Below, in pieces: positions 8,730 to 17,128 of a DNA stretch of 64,000 bases; position 1 is the stretch's first letter, and each line of letters begins with the position of its first letter. The notes under the pieces are model-generated. The model ran no database searches and was not told the origin of the DNA. It saw only the letters and a list, made by a program, of their open reading frames with translations. Source of the stretch: Pseudomonas tolaasii NCPPB 2192 (GTDB lineage Bacteria > Pseudomonadota > Gammaproteobacteria > Pseudomonadales > Pseudomonadaceae); contig NZ_PHHD01000001.1 of the NCBI RefSeq assembly GCF_002813445.1, forward strand, positions 4,712,001-4,776,000, given 5' to 3'. Made by a program: the position numbers and the translations under genes.

Positions 8730-9071
8730 ATGAGCATCACTCAATTCAAAGATACGCTGAATGCCCACTTGCCTGACTCGTCACCTGTGGCCGTGCCCTT
8801 GGGCGACCTGGTCGCCGTGGCCTCGACCTTGAGCGTGGAGCGCACCGACGGCGTCGAAACCGGCATCTGGGAATGTACCCCGGGCGTGTGGCGTCGGCAG
8901 ATCAAATCCCGGGAGTTTTGCCACTTCATCCAGGGCCGCTGCACCTTCACCCCAGACAACGGTGAAACCGTACACATACAAGCCGGCGATGCACTGATGT
9001 TGCCGGCCAACAGCACCGGGATCTGGGATATCCAGGAAACCGTGCGCAAAAGCTATGTCCTGATTCTGTAA
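8730..9071 (+). CDS. Cupin-domain protein (EutQ/DUF861-like)
   Basis: A 113-residue single cupin with the compact pattern IWECTPGVWRRQ...EFCHFIQGRCTFTPDNGETVHIQAGDALMLPANSTGIWDI. The usual HxH metal motif is replaced, as in the cupin_3/EutQ group, so it may bind a ligand without a catalytic metal. It lies 26 bases after the oxidoreductase and 60 before the binding protein, suggesting one operon. It often accompanies PuuB-like oxidases; role unknown. Confidence 0.85.
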   Translation: MSITQFKDTLNAHLPDSSPVAVPLGDLVAVASTLSVERTDGVETGIWECTPGVWRRQIKSREFCHFIQGRCTFTPDNGETVHIQAGDALMLPANSTGIWDIQETVRKSYVLIL

Positions 9072-9131
9072 CGCTTTGATCCTTGATCGCCTGCCATAAA
9101 AACAGCCTTAAAACCGCCAGGAAATCGAACC

Positions 9132-10211
9132 ATGAAAGCCATTGCCCTGTTGCCCTTGATGTTGGTGGCCTCTATCAGCCAGGCCGCCGAGACGGTGAAA
9201 ATCTACAACTGGTCCGATTACATCGCGCCGGACACCACCAAAAATTTCCAGAAAGAAACCGGCATCGGTTTTACCTATGACGTGTACGACAGCAACGAAA
9301 CCCTCGACGGCAAGTTGATGACCGGCAAATCCGGCTACGACGTGGTGTTCCCCTCCAACCACTTCATGGCCCGGCAGATTCAGGGCGGCGCCTTGAAGAA
9401 ACTCGACAAGAGCCAGTTGCCGAACTGGAAAAACCTCAATCCGGTGCTGCTCAAGGCCCTGGAAAACAACGACCCGGGCAATGAGCATGGCTTCCCGTAC
9501 CTGTGGGGCAGCACCGGTATCGGCTACAACATCGACAAGGTCAAGGCGGTGCTGGGCGACAACGCGCCGGTGGATTCCTGGGACCTGATCTTCAAACCCG
9601 AAAATATGGCCAAACTGCAAAAATGCGGCGTGGCGATCCTCGACAACGGCCCGGAACTGCTGCCGGCGGCCCTGAATTACCTGGGCTTGCCGCACCACAG
9701 CAAGAAGGCCGAGGACTACAAAAAGGCTGAAGACCTGCTGATGAAAGTGCGGCCTTACGTGGCGTACTTCCACTCTTCGAAATACACCGCCGACCTGGCC
9801 AATGGCGATATTTGCGTGGCCGTCGGTTTCTCCGGCGACATCCTGCAGGCCGAAAGCCGCGCCAAAGAAGCCAGGAATGGCGTGAACATTGGCTACAACA
9901 TTCCCAAGGAAGGCGCCGCGATCTGGTTCGACATGGTCGCCATGCCCGCCGATGCCCCGGATGAAAAGGCCGGCTACGCGTTCATGAACTACCTGCTGCG
10001 CCCGGAAGTGATGGCCAGCATCACGAACTACGTGCACTACGCCAACGGCAACAGCGCCGCAGACAGCCTGGTGGACCCGGCGATCAAGGCCGACACCAAG
10101 GTGTACCCGAGCCCGGAAATGATGGGCAAATTGTTTGCGCTGGAGGCCATGCCACTGAACATCGACCGGATCCGCACGCGCGTGTGGAACACCATTCGAA
10201 CCGGCAAATAA
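9132..10211 (+). CDS. Periplasmic polyamine-binding protein (PotF/SpuD-like)
   Basis: A 359-residue periplasmic ABC-transporter binding protein. A Sec signal peptide covers residues 1-18 or so (MKAIALLPLMLVASISQA). The mature start ETVKIYNWSDYIAPDT and GSTGIGYN are hallmarks of PotD/PotF/SpuD proteins, with ligand-shell residues such as the SxHF segment in FPSNHFMARQ. No permease or ATPase gene follows, so it must use a transporter encoded elsewhere or act as an orphan binding protein. An AGGAAA site precedes the ATG. Closed by a tight REP hairpin. Confidence 0.92.
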   Translation: MKAIALLPLMLVASISQAAETVKIYNWSDYIAPDTTKNFQKETGIGFTYDVYDSNETLDGKLMTGKSGYDVVFPSNHFMARQIQGGALKKLDKSQLPNWKNLNPVLLKALENNDPGNEHGFPYLWGSTGIGYNIDKVKAVLGDNAPVDSWDLIFKPENMAKLQKCGVAILDNGPELLPAALNYLGLPHHSKKAEDYKKAEDLLMKVRPYVAYFHSSKYTADLANGDICVAVGFSGDILQAESRAKEARNGVNIGYNIPKEGAAIWFDMVAMPADAPDEKAGYAFMNYLLRPEVMASITNYVHYANGNSAADSLVDPAIKADTKVYPSPEMMGKLFALEAMPLNIDRIRTRVWNTIRTGK

Positions 10212-10242
10212 GTCTGACGCAGGGCGTGCATGGGAGCGCGCC

Positions 10243-10279
10243 TCCTGTGGCGAGCGGGGCAAGCCCGCTCGCCACAGGA
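10243..10279. repeat. Tight REP hairpin (GTGGCGAGCGGG family)
   Basis: About 17 bases of near-perfect inverted repeat (TCCTGTGGCGAGCGGG against CCCGCTCGCCACAGGA) with almost no spacer. It lies 32 bases after the polyamine-binding gene and probably stabilises or terminates its transcript. Confidence 0.8.
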
Positions 10280-10290
10280 ACCCCATTTGC

Positions 10291-10727
10291 CACCACCAGT
10301 CCGTTTGCCACAACAAGCCCTATCTCAAACTCATTAATCCCAATACTTTCTCAAATCCATTCCAGGTATGTCCCGGTATTAGGGGCCAACTCTTACAAGT
10401 AGAGTAAGTAGTGGCTCTTTAATGTTGCCAATGACACCATGACAATATATTGGATCCATTATTCAAGTGATCGCCCGGAGTTGCCCGGCTTTACTGCTAT
10501 TTAATATTTAAATACTACGCCAGGGAATTTTGTCGGACACACGCAATCGCCCCAATAAATGCTGTACAGCACTTCCTGACATTGAATCTGCGTCACATTT
10601 TCGGCCCTGAAATATTTGTAGACGAAAGATTTGAAGTTGTGTCAGTTTCGATACGCCTTCAAAAGAGGCGAGTGATAGGACTATCTCGCCCGCGAGGTTC
10701 CTGTCGAACAAAGACTGATGCACTTGC
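10291..10727 (+). promoter_or_regulatory. aprA: Long AT-rich upstream region and leader of aprA
   Basis: No credible gene lies in this stretch. It is clearly more AT-rich than the surrounding genes (for example the TTTAATATTTAAAT run near 10500), as expected for a regulated promoter. Bases 10667-10672 (GGCGAG) pair with 10685-10690 (CTCGCC), which could form a leader hairpin 55 bases before the start. I could not pick a convincing sigma-70 promoter by eye. Confidence 0.5.
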
Positions 10728-10739
10728 AAACAAGGAAGT
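10728..10739 (+). promoter_or_regulatory. Candidate RsmA/RsmE binding site over the aprA ribosome-binding site
   Basis: AAACAAGGAAGT matches the CsrA/RsmA consensus RUACARGGAUGU at 10 of 12 positions, with the GGA forming the ribosome-binding site 9 bases before the ATG. Gac/Rsm control of aprA is established in P. protegens CHA0; this site is the likely cis element here. Confidence 0.6.
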
Positions 10740-10745
10740 ACGTTT

Positions 10746-12179
10746 ATGTCAAAAGTAAAAGACAAAGCTATTGTATCTGCCGCGCAAGCCAGCACTGCTT
10801 ACTCGCAAATCGATAGCTTTAGCCATCTGTATGACCGTGGCGGCAACCTCACGGTCAATGGCAAACCGTCCTGGACGGTGGACCAGGCAGCGGACCACCT
10901 GCTGCGTGATGGCGCCTCGTACAAAGATGTGAACCACAACGGCAAGATCGATCTGACTTACACCTTCCTCACCTCGGCCACCACGGCAACCATGAACAAA
11001 CATGGCATCTCCGGGTTCAGCCAGTTCAACGCCCAGCAGAAAGCACAGGCCGTACTGGCCATGCAATCCTGGGCGGATGTCGCCAACGTAAGCTTTACCG
11101 AAAGCGCGTCGGGCGGCGATACGCACATGACCTTCGCCAACTACAGTGGTGGCCAGGCCGGTGCAGCAGCCTTCGCCTACCTGCCCGGCACCGGCGCAGG
11201 CTATGACGGCACTTCGTGGTACCTGACCAACAGCAGCTACACGGTCAACAAGACGCCGGACGTGAACAACTACGGCCGTCAGACCCTGACCCACGAAATC
11301 GGCCACACCCTGGGCCTGGCGCACCCTGGCGACTACAACGCCGGGACCGGCAACCCAACGTACAAAGACGCGGACTATGGACAGGACACGCGTGGCTACA
11401 GCGTCATGAGTTACTGGAGCGAAAGCAACACCAACCAGAACTTCAGCAAAGGCGGCGTCGAGGCTTACGCGTCGGGCCCGCTGATCGACGACATTGCCGC
11501 GATCCAGAAGCTCTACGGTGCCAACTACAGCACCCGCGCCGGCGACACCACCTACGGTTTCAACTCCAACACCGGGCGTGATTTCTACAGCGCCACATCC
11601 AATGCCGACAAGCTGGTGTTCTCGGTATGGGACGGTGGCGGCAACGACACCCTGGACTTCTCCGGTTTCACCCAGAACCAGAAGATCAACCTGACGGAAG
11701 GCTCGTTCTCCGACGTTGGCGGCCTGGTGGGCAACGTGTCCATCGCCAAGGGCGTGACCGTGGAAAATGCGTTCGGTGGTTCGGGCAATGACCTGATCAT
11801 CGGCAACAACGCCGTCAACATCATCAAAGGCGGTGCCGGCAACGACATCATCTACGGTGGCGGCGGGGCGGACCAGCTGTGGGGCGGCGCGGGCAACGAT
11901 ACCTTCGTGTACGGTGCCAGCTCCGACTCGCGTCCGGGCGCGGCCGACAAGATCTTTGACTTCACCTCCGGTTCCGACAAGATCGACCTGTCGGGTATCA
12001 CCAAAGGTGCAGGCCTGACCTTCGTCAATGCGTTCACCGGGCATGCCGGCGATGCTGTGCTGAGCTATGCCGCAGGTACCAACCTGGGCACTCTGGCTGT
12101 CGACTTCTCGGGTCATGGCGTGGCGGATTTCCTCGTCACCACCGTGGGCCAGGCCGTCGCCAGCGACATCGTGGCCTGA
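10746..12179 (+). CDS. aprA: Serralysin-family extracellular zinc metalloprotease (alkaline protease, AprA/AprX)
   Basis: Secreted broad-specificity protease (M10B). The zinc site HEIGHTLGLAH spans 183-193 (E184 catalytic), with the Met-turn SVMSYWS (M221, zinc-ligand Y223). RTX calcium repeats of the GGxGxD type run about 344-386 (GGSGNDLIIGNN, KGGAGNDIIYGGGGADQLWGGAGNDTF). The C-terminal DFLVTTVGQAVASDIVA is the uncleaved type I secretion signal. There is no Sec signal, consistent with export by AprDEF encoded downstream. Length 477 matches P. fluorescens AprX. Expression is probably repressed post-transcriptionally by RsmA/E. This is the classic heat-stable milk-spoilage protease. Confidence 0.97.
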   Translation: MSKVKDKAIVSAAQASTAYSQIDSFSHLYDRGGNLTVNGKPSWTVDQAADHLLRDGASYKDVNHNGKIDLTYTFLTSATTATMNKHGISGFSQFNAQQKAQAVLAMQSWADVANVSFTESASGGDTHMTFANYSGGQAGAAAFAYLPGTGAGYDGTSWYLTNSSYTVNKTPDVNNYGRQTLTHEIGHTLGLAHPGDYNAGTGNPTYKDADYGQDTRGYSVMSYWSESNTNQNFSKGGVEAYASGPLIDDIAAIQKLYGANYSTRAGDTTYGFNSNTGRDFYSATSNADKLVFSVWDGGGNDTLDFSGFTQNQKINLTEGSFSDVGGLVGNVSIAKGVTVENAFGGSGNDLIIGNNAVNIIKGGAGNDIIYGGGGADQLWGGAGNDTFVYGASSDSRPGAADKIFDFTSGSDKIDLSGITKGAGLTFVNAFTGHAGDAVLSYAAGTNLGTLAVDFSGHGVADFLVTTVGQAVASDIVA

Positions 12180-12189
12180 TGTAAAACGC

Positions 12190-12207
12190 GCGGCGCTCCG
12201 GCGCCGC
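12190..12207 (+). other. GC-rich hairpin between aprA and inh
   Basis: GCGGCGC TCCG GCGCCGC forms a perfect 7-bp stem 10 bases after the aprA stop. No T-run follows, so it is more likely a transcript-stability or partial-attenuation element than a full terminator, letting downstream genes be made at a lower level than aprA. Confidence 0.5.
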
Positions 12208-12211
12208 GTTC

Positions 12212-12225
12212 CAGGACGGAGCCTG
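12212..12225 (+). promoter_or_regulatory. Hexaloop RsmA/RsmE-type hairpin sequestering the inh ribosome-binding site
   Basis: CAGG (12212-12215) pairs with CCTG (12222-12225), presenting ACGGAG in a six-base loop. This is the ANGGAN-in-hexaloop form bound best by CsrA/RsmA proteins, and the GGAG is the ribosome-binding site 6 bases before the inh ATG. Confidence 0.6.
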
Positions 12226-12227
12226 AA

Positions 12228-12596
12228 ATGCCGCGTTTTTCTCATTTGATCGCCTGTGTCTCGCAGGTGTTGTTCGTGTCGGCAGGAGCCCAAGCAATGG
12301 CGAGCAGTCTCGTACTACCCAGCACCGCCCAACTGGCCGGGCACTGGGAATTGAAGCAACAGGATCAGGTCTGTGCGCTGGACCTGCTGGAACAGGCCAA
12401 TGCCTTGGCCGGTGATGTGGCGTGCGCCGAACAATGGCTGGGCGACAAACCCCTGAGCTGGTCGCCCACCCCGGATGGCATCTGGCTGATGAATGCCGAA
12501 GGCACCGGCATTACCCATTTGAATCGCCAAAAGGAAGGCGAATACACCGGGCGCACACCCTCAGGTGCAGACGTGACACTGCAACGAACTAACTAA
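12228..12596 (+). CDS. inh: Periplasmic alkaline protease inhibitor
   Basis: A 122-residue member of the Inh/AprI family (I38), which inserts its N-terminal strand into the active site of serralysins and protects the periplasm from misdirected protease. A Sec signal covers about residues 1-23 (ending AQAMA). The mature region has the family's features LAGHWELKQQDQVCALDL, one likely disulphide (the Cys in VCALDL with that in VACAEQW), and a C-terminal GITHLNRQKEGEYTGRT strand. It sits directly after its target protease, as is usual. Confidence 0.93.
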   Translation: MPRFSHLIACVSQVLFVSAGAQAMASSLVLPSTAQLAGHWELKQQDQVCALDLLEQANALAGDVACAEQWLGDKPLSWSPTPDGIWLMNAEGTGITHLNRQKEGEYTGRTPSGADVTLQRTN

Positions 12597-12699
12597 TAAA
12601 AAGTTATATACATATAGCTTGATTGATTAGTTGGCCGTCCCCGATTCAGGGGGCAGGGCAACTATTGCGCATTATTCGCTCCAGGGAAGATCTAACACT

Positions 12700-14451
12700 A
12701 TGGCGAAGTCCCATGCGGTGGCGCCCTTATTCAGGGCGTTGGGTGAATACAAGAGTATTTTGATCAGCGTCGGTTGTTTTACCGCCTTGATTAACGTGTT
12801 GATGCTGGTGCCGTCGATTTACATGCTGCAAGTGTATGACCGCGTGCTGTCCTCCCAGAATGAAACGACTCTGGTGATGTTGACGCTGATGGTCGTGGGG
12901 TTCTTCGCGTTTATCGGCACGCTGGAAGTGGTACGCAGTTTTATCGTGATCCGTATCGGCAGCCAGTTGGAGCGACGCTTCAACTTGCGCGTATACAAGG
13001 CCGCCTTCGAACGCAACTTGAAAAGCGGGCAGGGCCACGCCGGTCAATCCCTGGGCGACCTGACCCATATTCGCCAATTCCTCACCGGGCCGGCGTTGTT
13101 CGCGTTTTTCGATGCGCCGTGGTTTCCCGTCTACCTGTTCGTGATTTTCCTGTTCAACGTGTGGCTGGGCGTGCTCGCGACGGCGGGTGCGGTGCTGCTG
13201 ATCGCGCTGGCGTGCCTCAACGAATACATGACCAAAAAGCCGTTGGGCGAGGCGAGCGGGTTTTCCCAGCAGTCGACCCAGCTGGCCACCAGCCATTTGC
13301 ACAATGCCGAAACCATTCAGGCCATGGGCATGCTCGGCGCGCTGCGCAAACGCTGGTTTGCCGTGCATTCGCAATTTCTGGGCTTGCAGAACAAGGCCAG
13401 TGACACCGGCTCGGTGATCACCTCACTGAGCAAAAGCCTGCGCCTGTGCCTGCAATCATTGGTGCTGGGCCTGGGCGCCTTGCTGGTGATCAAGGGCGAG
13501 ATGACCGCCGGGATGATGATCGCCGGTTCCATCCTGATGGGCCGCGTGCTCAGCCCCATCGACCAGTTGATCGCGGTGTGGAAGCAGTGGAGTTCGGCCA
13601 AGCTGGCCTATCAGCGCCTCGACGAGTTGCTGCGTGAGTTCCCGCCTGAGGCCGAGCAGATGGCGTTGCCGGCGCCCCACGGCCAGGTGAGCTTCGAGCA
13701 AGTCAGCGCGGGCCCGCCGGGGCGGCGGATGGCGACGCTGCATCAGGTCAGTTTCCATCTTGGCGCAGGCGAAGTACTCGGCGTGCTGGGTGCCTCCGGC
13801 TCCGGCAAATCCACCCTGGCCCGCGTATTGGTGGGTGTTTGGCCCACCCTGGCCGGCACCGTTCGGCTGGACGGCGCCGACATCCATCGCTGGGACCGAG
13901 ACGACCTCGGCCCCCACATCGGCTACCTGCCGCAAGACATCGAACTGTTCAGCGGCAGCATCGCCGACAACATCGCGCGTTTTCGCGACGCCGATCCGGC
14001 GCTGGTGGTGCAGGCGGCACAGCAGGCGGGTGTGCATGAGCTGATCCTGCGCCTGCCCCAAGGCTACGACACGGTGCTGGGGGACAACGGCGGCGGCCTG
14101 TCCGGGGGCCAGAAACAGCGCGTCGCGCTGGCTCGCGCCCTCTACGGTGCACCGCGTCTGATTGTGCTGGATGAACCCAATTCCAACCTCGACACCGTCG
14201 GCGAAGCCGCCCTGGCCAGCGCGATCGTGCAGATGAAAGCCCAGGGCAGCAGTGTGGTGCTGGTCACCCACCGTTCCTCGGCGCTGGCCCAGGCCGACAA
14301 GTTGGCGGTGCTTAACGAAGGGCGTCTGCAGGCGTTTGGCCCGAGCCAGGAAGTGCTGCGCGCCTTGTCGGGCCAGCAGGAGGCACCCAAGGAAAAAGCC
14401 GGGGTGAGTTTCAGTCGTCAGTACCAAGCCGGAAGGAACCCAGGCGCATGA
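12700..14451 (+). CDS. aprD: Type I secretion ABC permease/ATPase
   Basis: Inner-membrane exporter energising secretion of AprA and the RTX lipase. The N-terminal half has about six transmembrane helices (for example residues 20-55 and 50-90), the C-terminal half an ATPase: Walker A GASGSGKST (near 363-371), signature LSGGQKQR (near 467), Walker B LIVLDEPNSNLD (near 490), switch His in VTHR. No C39 peptidase domain, as in PrtD/AprD exporters of GG-repeat proteins. The frame is open to 12631, but the ATG at 12700 preceded by AGGGAAG fits family length (583). Its stop overlaps the aprE ATG (ATGA). Confidence 0.96.
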   Translation: MAKSHAVAPLFRALGEYKSILISVGCFTALINVLMLVPSIYMLQVYDRVLSSQNETTLVMLTLMVVGFFAFIGTLEVVRSFIVIRIGSQLERRFNLRVYKAAFERNLKSGQGHAGQSLGDLTHIRQFLTGPALFAFFDAPWFPVYLFVIFLFNVWLGVLATAGAVLLIALACLNEYMTKKPLGEASGFSQQSTQLATSHLHNAETIQAMGMLGALRKRWFAVHSQFLGLQNKASDTGSVITSLSKSLRLCLQSLVLGLGALLVIKGEMTAGMMIAGSILMGRVLSPIDQLIAVWKQWSSAKLAYQRLDELLREFPPEAEQMALPAPHGQVSFEQVSAGPPGRRMATLHQVSFHLGAGEVLGVLGASGSGKSTLARVLVGVWPTLAGTVRLDGADIHRWDRDDLGPHIGYLPQDIELFSGSIADNIARFRDADPALVVQAAQQAGVHELILRLPQGYDTVLGDNGGGLSGGQKQRVALARALYGAPRLIVLDEPNSNLDTVGEAALASAIVQMKAQGSSVVLVTHRSSALAQADKLAVLNEGRLQAFGPSQEVLRALSGQQEAPKEKAGVSFSRQYQAGRNPGA

Positions 14452-15761
14452 GCAGCCTTACTGTTGAACCTCGTGTTAAAGAACGTGACGCCGGTTTTTT
14501 CGTGAAAATGGGCTGGCTGCTGACGGTCGTCGGCGCCGGCGGCTTCTTCCTCTGGGCCAGTCTGGCCCCGCTGGATCAAGGCATCCCGGTGCAGGGCACG
14601 GTGGTGGTGTCGGGCAAGCGCAAGGCGGTGCAAACCCTCAGCCCCGGCGTGGTCAGCCGGATTCTGGTGAAGGAGGGTGAGTGGGTGAAACAAGGCCAGC
14701 CGCTGTTCCGTCTCGACCAGACCCGGAACCAGGCCGACGTGCAATCCCTGCAAGCCCAGTACCGCATGGCCTGGGCCAGCGTGGCGCGTTGGCAGAGTGA
14801 GCGTGACAATCAAGCGGCGGTGACCTTTCCCGCAGATCTGAGCGCCAACCCTGATCCGGCTTTGGCACTGGTGCTCGAAGGCCAGCGCCAGCTGTTCAGC
14901 AGCCGCCGCGAAGCGTTTGCCCGAGAGCAGGCCGGGATTCGCGCCAATATCGAAGGGGCCACTTCGCAACTGGGCGGCATGCGCCGCGCGCGCACCGACC
15001 TGACCGCTCAGGCCCAATCCCTGCGCGATCAGTTGGCCAACCTGCAACCCCTGGCCGACAACGGCTATATCCCGCGTAACCGCTTGCTCGACTACCAGCG
15101 CCAACTGTCCCAGGTGCAACAGGACCTGGCACAGAACGCAGGCGAAAGTGGCCGTGTGGAGCAGGGCATCCTCGAATCGCGGCTGAAGCTGCAGCAGCAC
15201 AGCGAGGAATATCAAAAGGAAGTGCGCAGCCAACTGGCCGACGCGCAGTTGCGCAGCCTGACCCTGGAACAACAACTCACCTCAGCCGGGTTCGACCTGC
15301 AGCACAGTGAAATCAACGCTCCGGCTGACGGCATTGCGGTCAACCTCGGCGTGCACACCGAGGGCGCCGTGGTGCGTGCCGGTGAAACCCTGCTGGAAAT
15401 CGTGCCCCAGGGCACGCGCCTGGAGGTGGAAGGGCACTTGCCGGTGCATTTGGTGGACAAGGTCGGCACGCACTTGCCGGTGGACATTCTGTTCACTGCG
15501 TTCAACCAGAGCCGCACCCCGCGCGTGCCGGGGGAAGTCAGCCTGATTTCCGCCGACCAGATGCTCGACGAAAAGACCGGCCAGCCGTATTACGTGCTGC
15601 GCACCAGCGTCAGCGAAGACGCGCTGGCCAAACTCCACGGCCTGGTGATCAAGCCGGGCATGCCCGCCGAAATGTTCGTGCGCACCGGTGAACGCTCGTT
15701 GCTCAATTACCTGTTCAAGCCGCTGCTCGACCGCGCCGGCTCCGCGTTGACTGAGGAATGA
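14448..15761 (+). CDS. aprE: Type I secretion periplasmic adaptor (HlyD family)
   Basis: 437-residue membrane fusion protein bridging AprD and AprF. One N-terminal membrane helix (about 22-42, GWLLTVVGAGGFFLWASL), a lipoyl/barrel-sandwich start (VVVSGKRKAVQTLSPGVVSRILVKEGEWVKQGQPLFRLD), a long coiled-coil hairpin (about 90-285, rich in Q, L, R, E), the second lipoyl half (SEINAPADGIAVNL) and a beta-barrel C-terminal domain ending in GMPAEMFVRTGERSLLNYLFKPL. Translation is coupled on both sides by 4-base overlaps. Confidence 0.96.
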   Translation: MSSLTVEPRVKERDAGFFVKMGWLLTVVGAGGFFLWASLAPLDQGIPVQGTVVVSGKRKAVQTLSPGVVSRILVKEGEWVKQGQPLFRLDQTRNQADVQSLQAQYRMAWASVARWQSERDNQAAVTFPADLSANPDPALALVLEGQRQLFSSRREAFAREQAGIRANIEGATSQLGGMRRARTDLTAQAQSLRDQLANLQPLADNGYIPRNRLLDYQRQLSQVQQDLAQNAGESGRVEQGILESRLKLQQHSEEYQKEVRSQLADAQLRSLTLEQQLTSAGFDLQHSEINAPADGIAVNLGVHTEGAVVRAGETLLEIVPQGTRLEVEGHLPVHLVDKVGTHLPVDILFTAFNQSRTPRVPGEVSLISADQMLDEKTGQPYYVLRTSVSEDALAKLHGLVIKPGMPAEMFVRTGERSLLNYLFKPLLDRAGSALTEE

Positions 15762-17098
15762 GCATGAAGTCAGTGTTCATTGCTTTGATGGTGGTGTGTG
15801 GCGGGGCCCAGGCGGCAATGGGCCCGTTTGACGTGTACGAGCAGGCTTTACGCAACGATCCGGTGTTTCTGGGCGCCATCAAGGAGCGCGACGCCGGCCT
15901 GGAAAACCGCACCATCGGCCGCGCCGGTCTGTTGCCCAAGCTGTCCTACAACTACAACAAGGGCCGCAACAACTCCGAGGCGCACTTGCCCGACGGGCGC
16001 GGCGGCACCTACCGCGACGACCGCAACTACAACAGCTACGGCTCGACCTTCAGCCTGCAACAGCCGTTGTTTGACTACGAAGCCTATGCCAACTACCGCA
16101 AGGGCGTCGCCCAGTCACTGTTTGCCGATGAAAGTTTTCGCGACAAGAGCCAGGCCTTGCTGGTGCGGGTGCTGAGCTACTACACCCAGGCGCTGTTCGC
16201 CCAGGACCAGATCGACATCGCCCGCGCCAAGAAAAAGGCTTACGAGCAGCAATTCCAGCAAAACCAGCACCTGTTCCAGCAAGGGGAAGGCACGCGCACC
16301 GACATTCTGGAAGCCGAGTCGCGTTATGAACTGGCCACCGCCGAAGAGATCCAGGCGCTGGACGAGCAGGATGCATCGCTGCGCGAGCTGGGCGCGTTGA
16401 TTGGCGTGCAGAGCGTCAACATCCATGACCTGGCGCCGCTGAACCAGAACTTTGCGGCGTTCGCGCTGACGCCCGCCAACTACGACACCTGGCATGAACT
16501 GGCGGTCAGCAACAACCCGACGCTGGCCTCTCAGCGCCAGGCCGTGGAAGTGGCGCGTTACGAGGTGGAGCGCAATCGCTCCGGGCACCTGCCGAAAGTC
16601 ACCGCTTATGCCACGTCGCGCAAACAGGAGTCGGACAGCGGCAACACCTACAACCAGCGCTACGACACCAACACCATCGGCATCGAAGTCAGTTTGCCGC
16701 TGTATGCCGGTGGCGGCGTTTCAGCGTCCACCCGCCAGGCCAGCCGTGCCATGGAGCAGGCCGAGTACGAGCTGGAAGGCAAGACCCGCGAAACCCTGAT
16801 CGAGTTGCGCCGCCAGTTCAGTGCCTGCCTGTCGGGCGTGAGCAAGTTGCGTGCTTATCAGAAGGCCCTGACCTCCGCTGAAGCGCTGGTGGTGTCGACC
16901 AAACAAAGCATTCTCGGCGGTGAGCGGGTCAACCTCGATGCGCTGAATGCCGAGCAGCAGCTGTACAGCACCCGTCGCGACCTGGCCCAGGCGCGTTACG
17001 ACTATTTGATGGCCTGGACCAAATTGCACTACTACGCGGGCAACTTGCGCGACACCGACCTGGCCAAGGTGGACGAGGCCTTTGGCCCGGTGAAATGA
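15758..17098 (+). CDS. aprF: Type I secretion outer-membrane channel (TolC family)
   Basis: 446-residue outer-membrane factor completing the AprDEF exporter. Signal peptide ending near QAAM (residues 1-16), then the two OEP repeats rich in long amphipathic helices (for example VAQSLFADESFRDKSQALLVRVLSYYTQALFAQDQ and EVARYEVERNRSGHLPKVTA). The ATG at 15758 overlaps the aprE stop; a second ATG at 15764 is equally possible. Thirty bases separate it from the first autotransporter gene. Confidence 0.95.
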   Translation: MSMKSVFIALMVVCGGAQAAMGPFDVYEQALRNDPVFLGAIKERDAGLENRTIGRAGLLPKLSYNYNKGRNNSEAHLPDGRGGTYRDDRNYNSYGSTFSLQQPLFDYEAYANYRKGVAQSLFADESFRDKSQALLVRVLSYYTQALFAQDQIDIARAKKKAYEQQFQQNQHLFQQGEGTRTDILEAESRYELATAEEIQALDEQDASLRELGALIGVQSVNIHDLAPLNQNFAAFALTPANYDTWHELAVSNNPTLASQRQAVEVARYEVERNRSGHLPKVTAYATSRKQESDSGNTYNQRYDTNTIGIEVSLPLYAGGGVSASTRQASRAMEQAEYELEGKTRETLIELRRQFSACLSGVSKLRAYQKALTSAEALVVSTKQSILGGERVNLDALNAEQQLYSTRRDLAQARYDYLMAWTKLHYYAGNLRDTDLAKVDEAFGPVK

Positions 17099-17128
17099 GC
17101 ACCCATAAAAACAATAAGGATGGTTTAA

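Noticed and set aside
10508..10795. Leftward open frame overlapping the aprA leader and start
   Set aside because: No recognisable domain or ribosome-binding site; overlaps a well-supported gene and its regulatory region.
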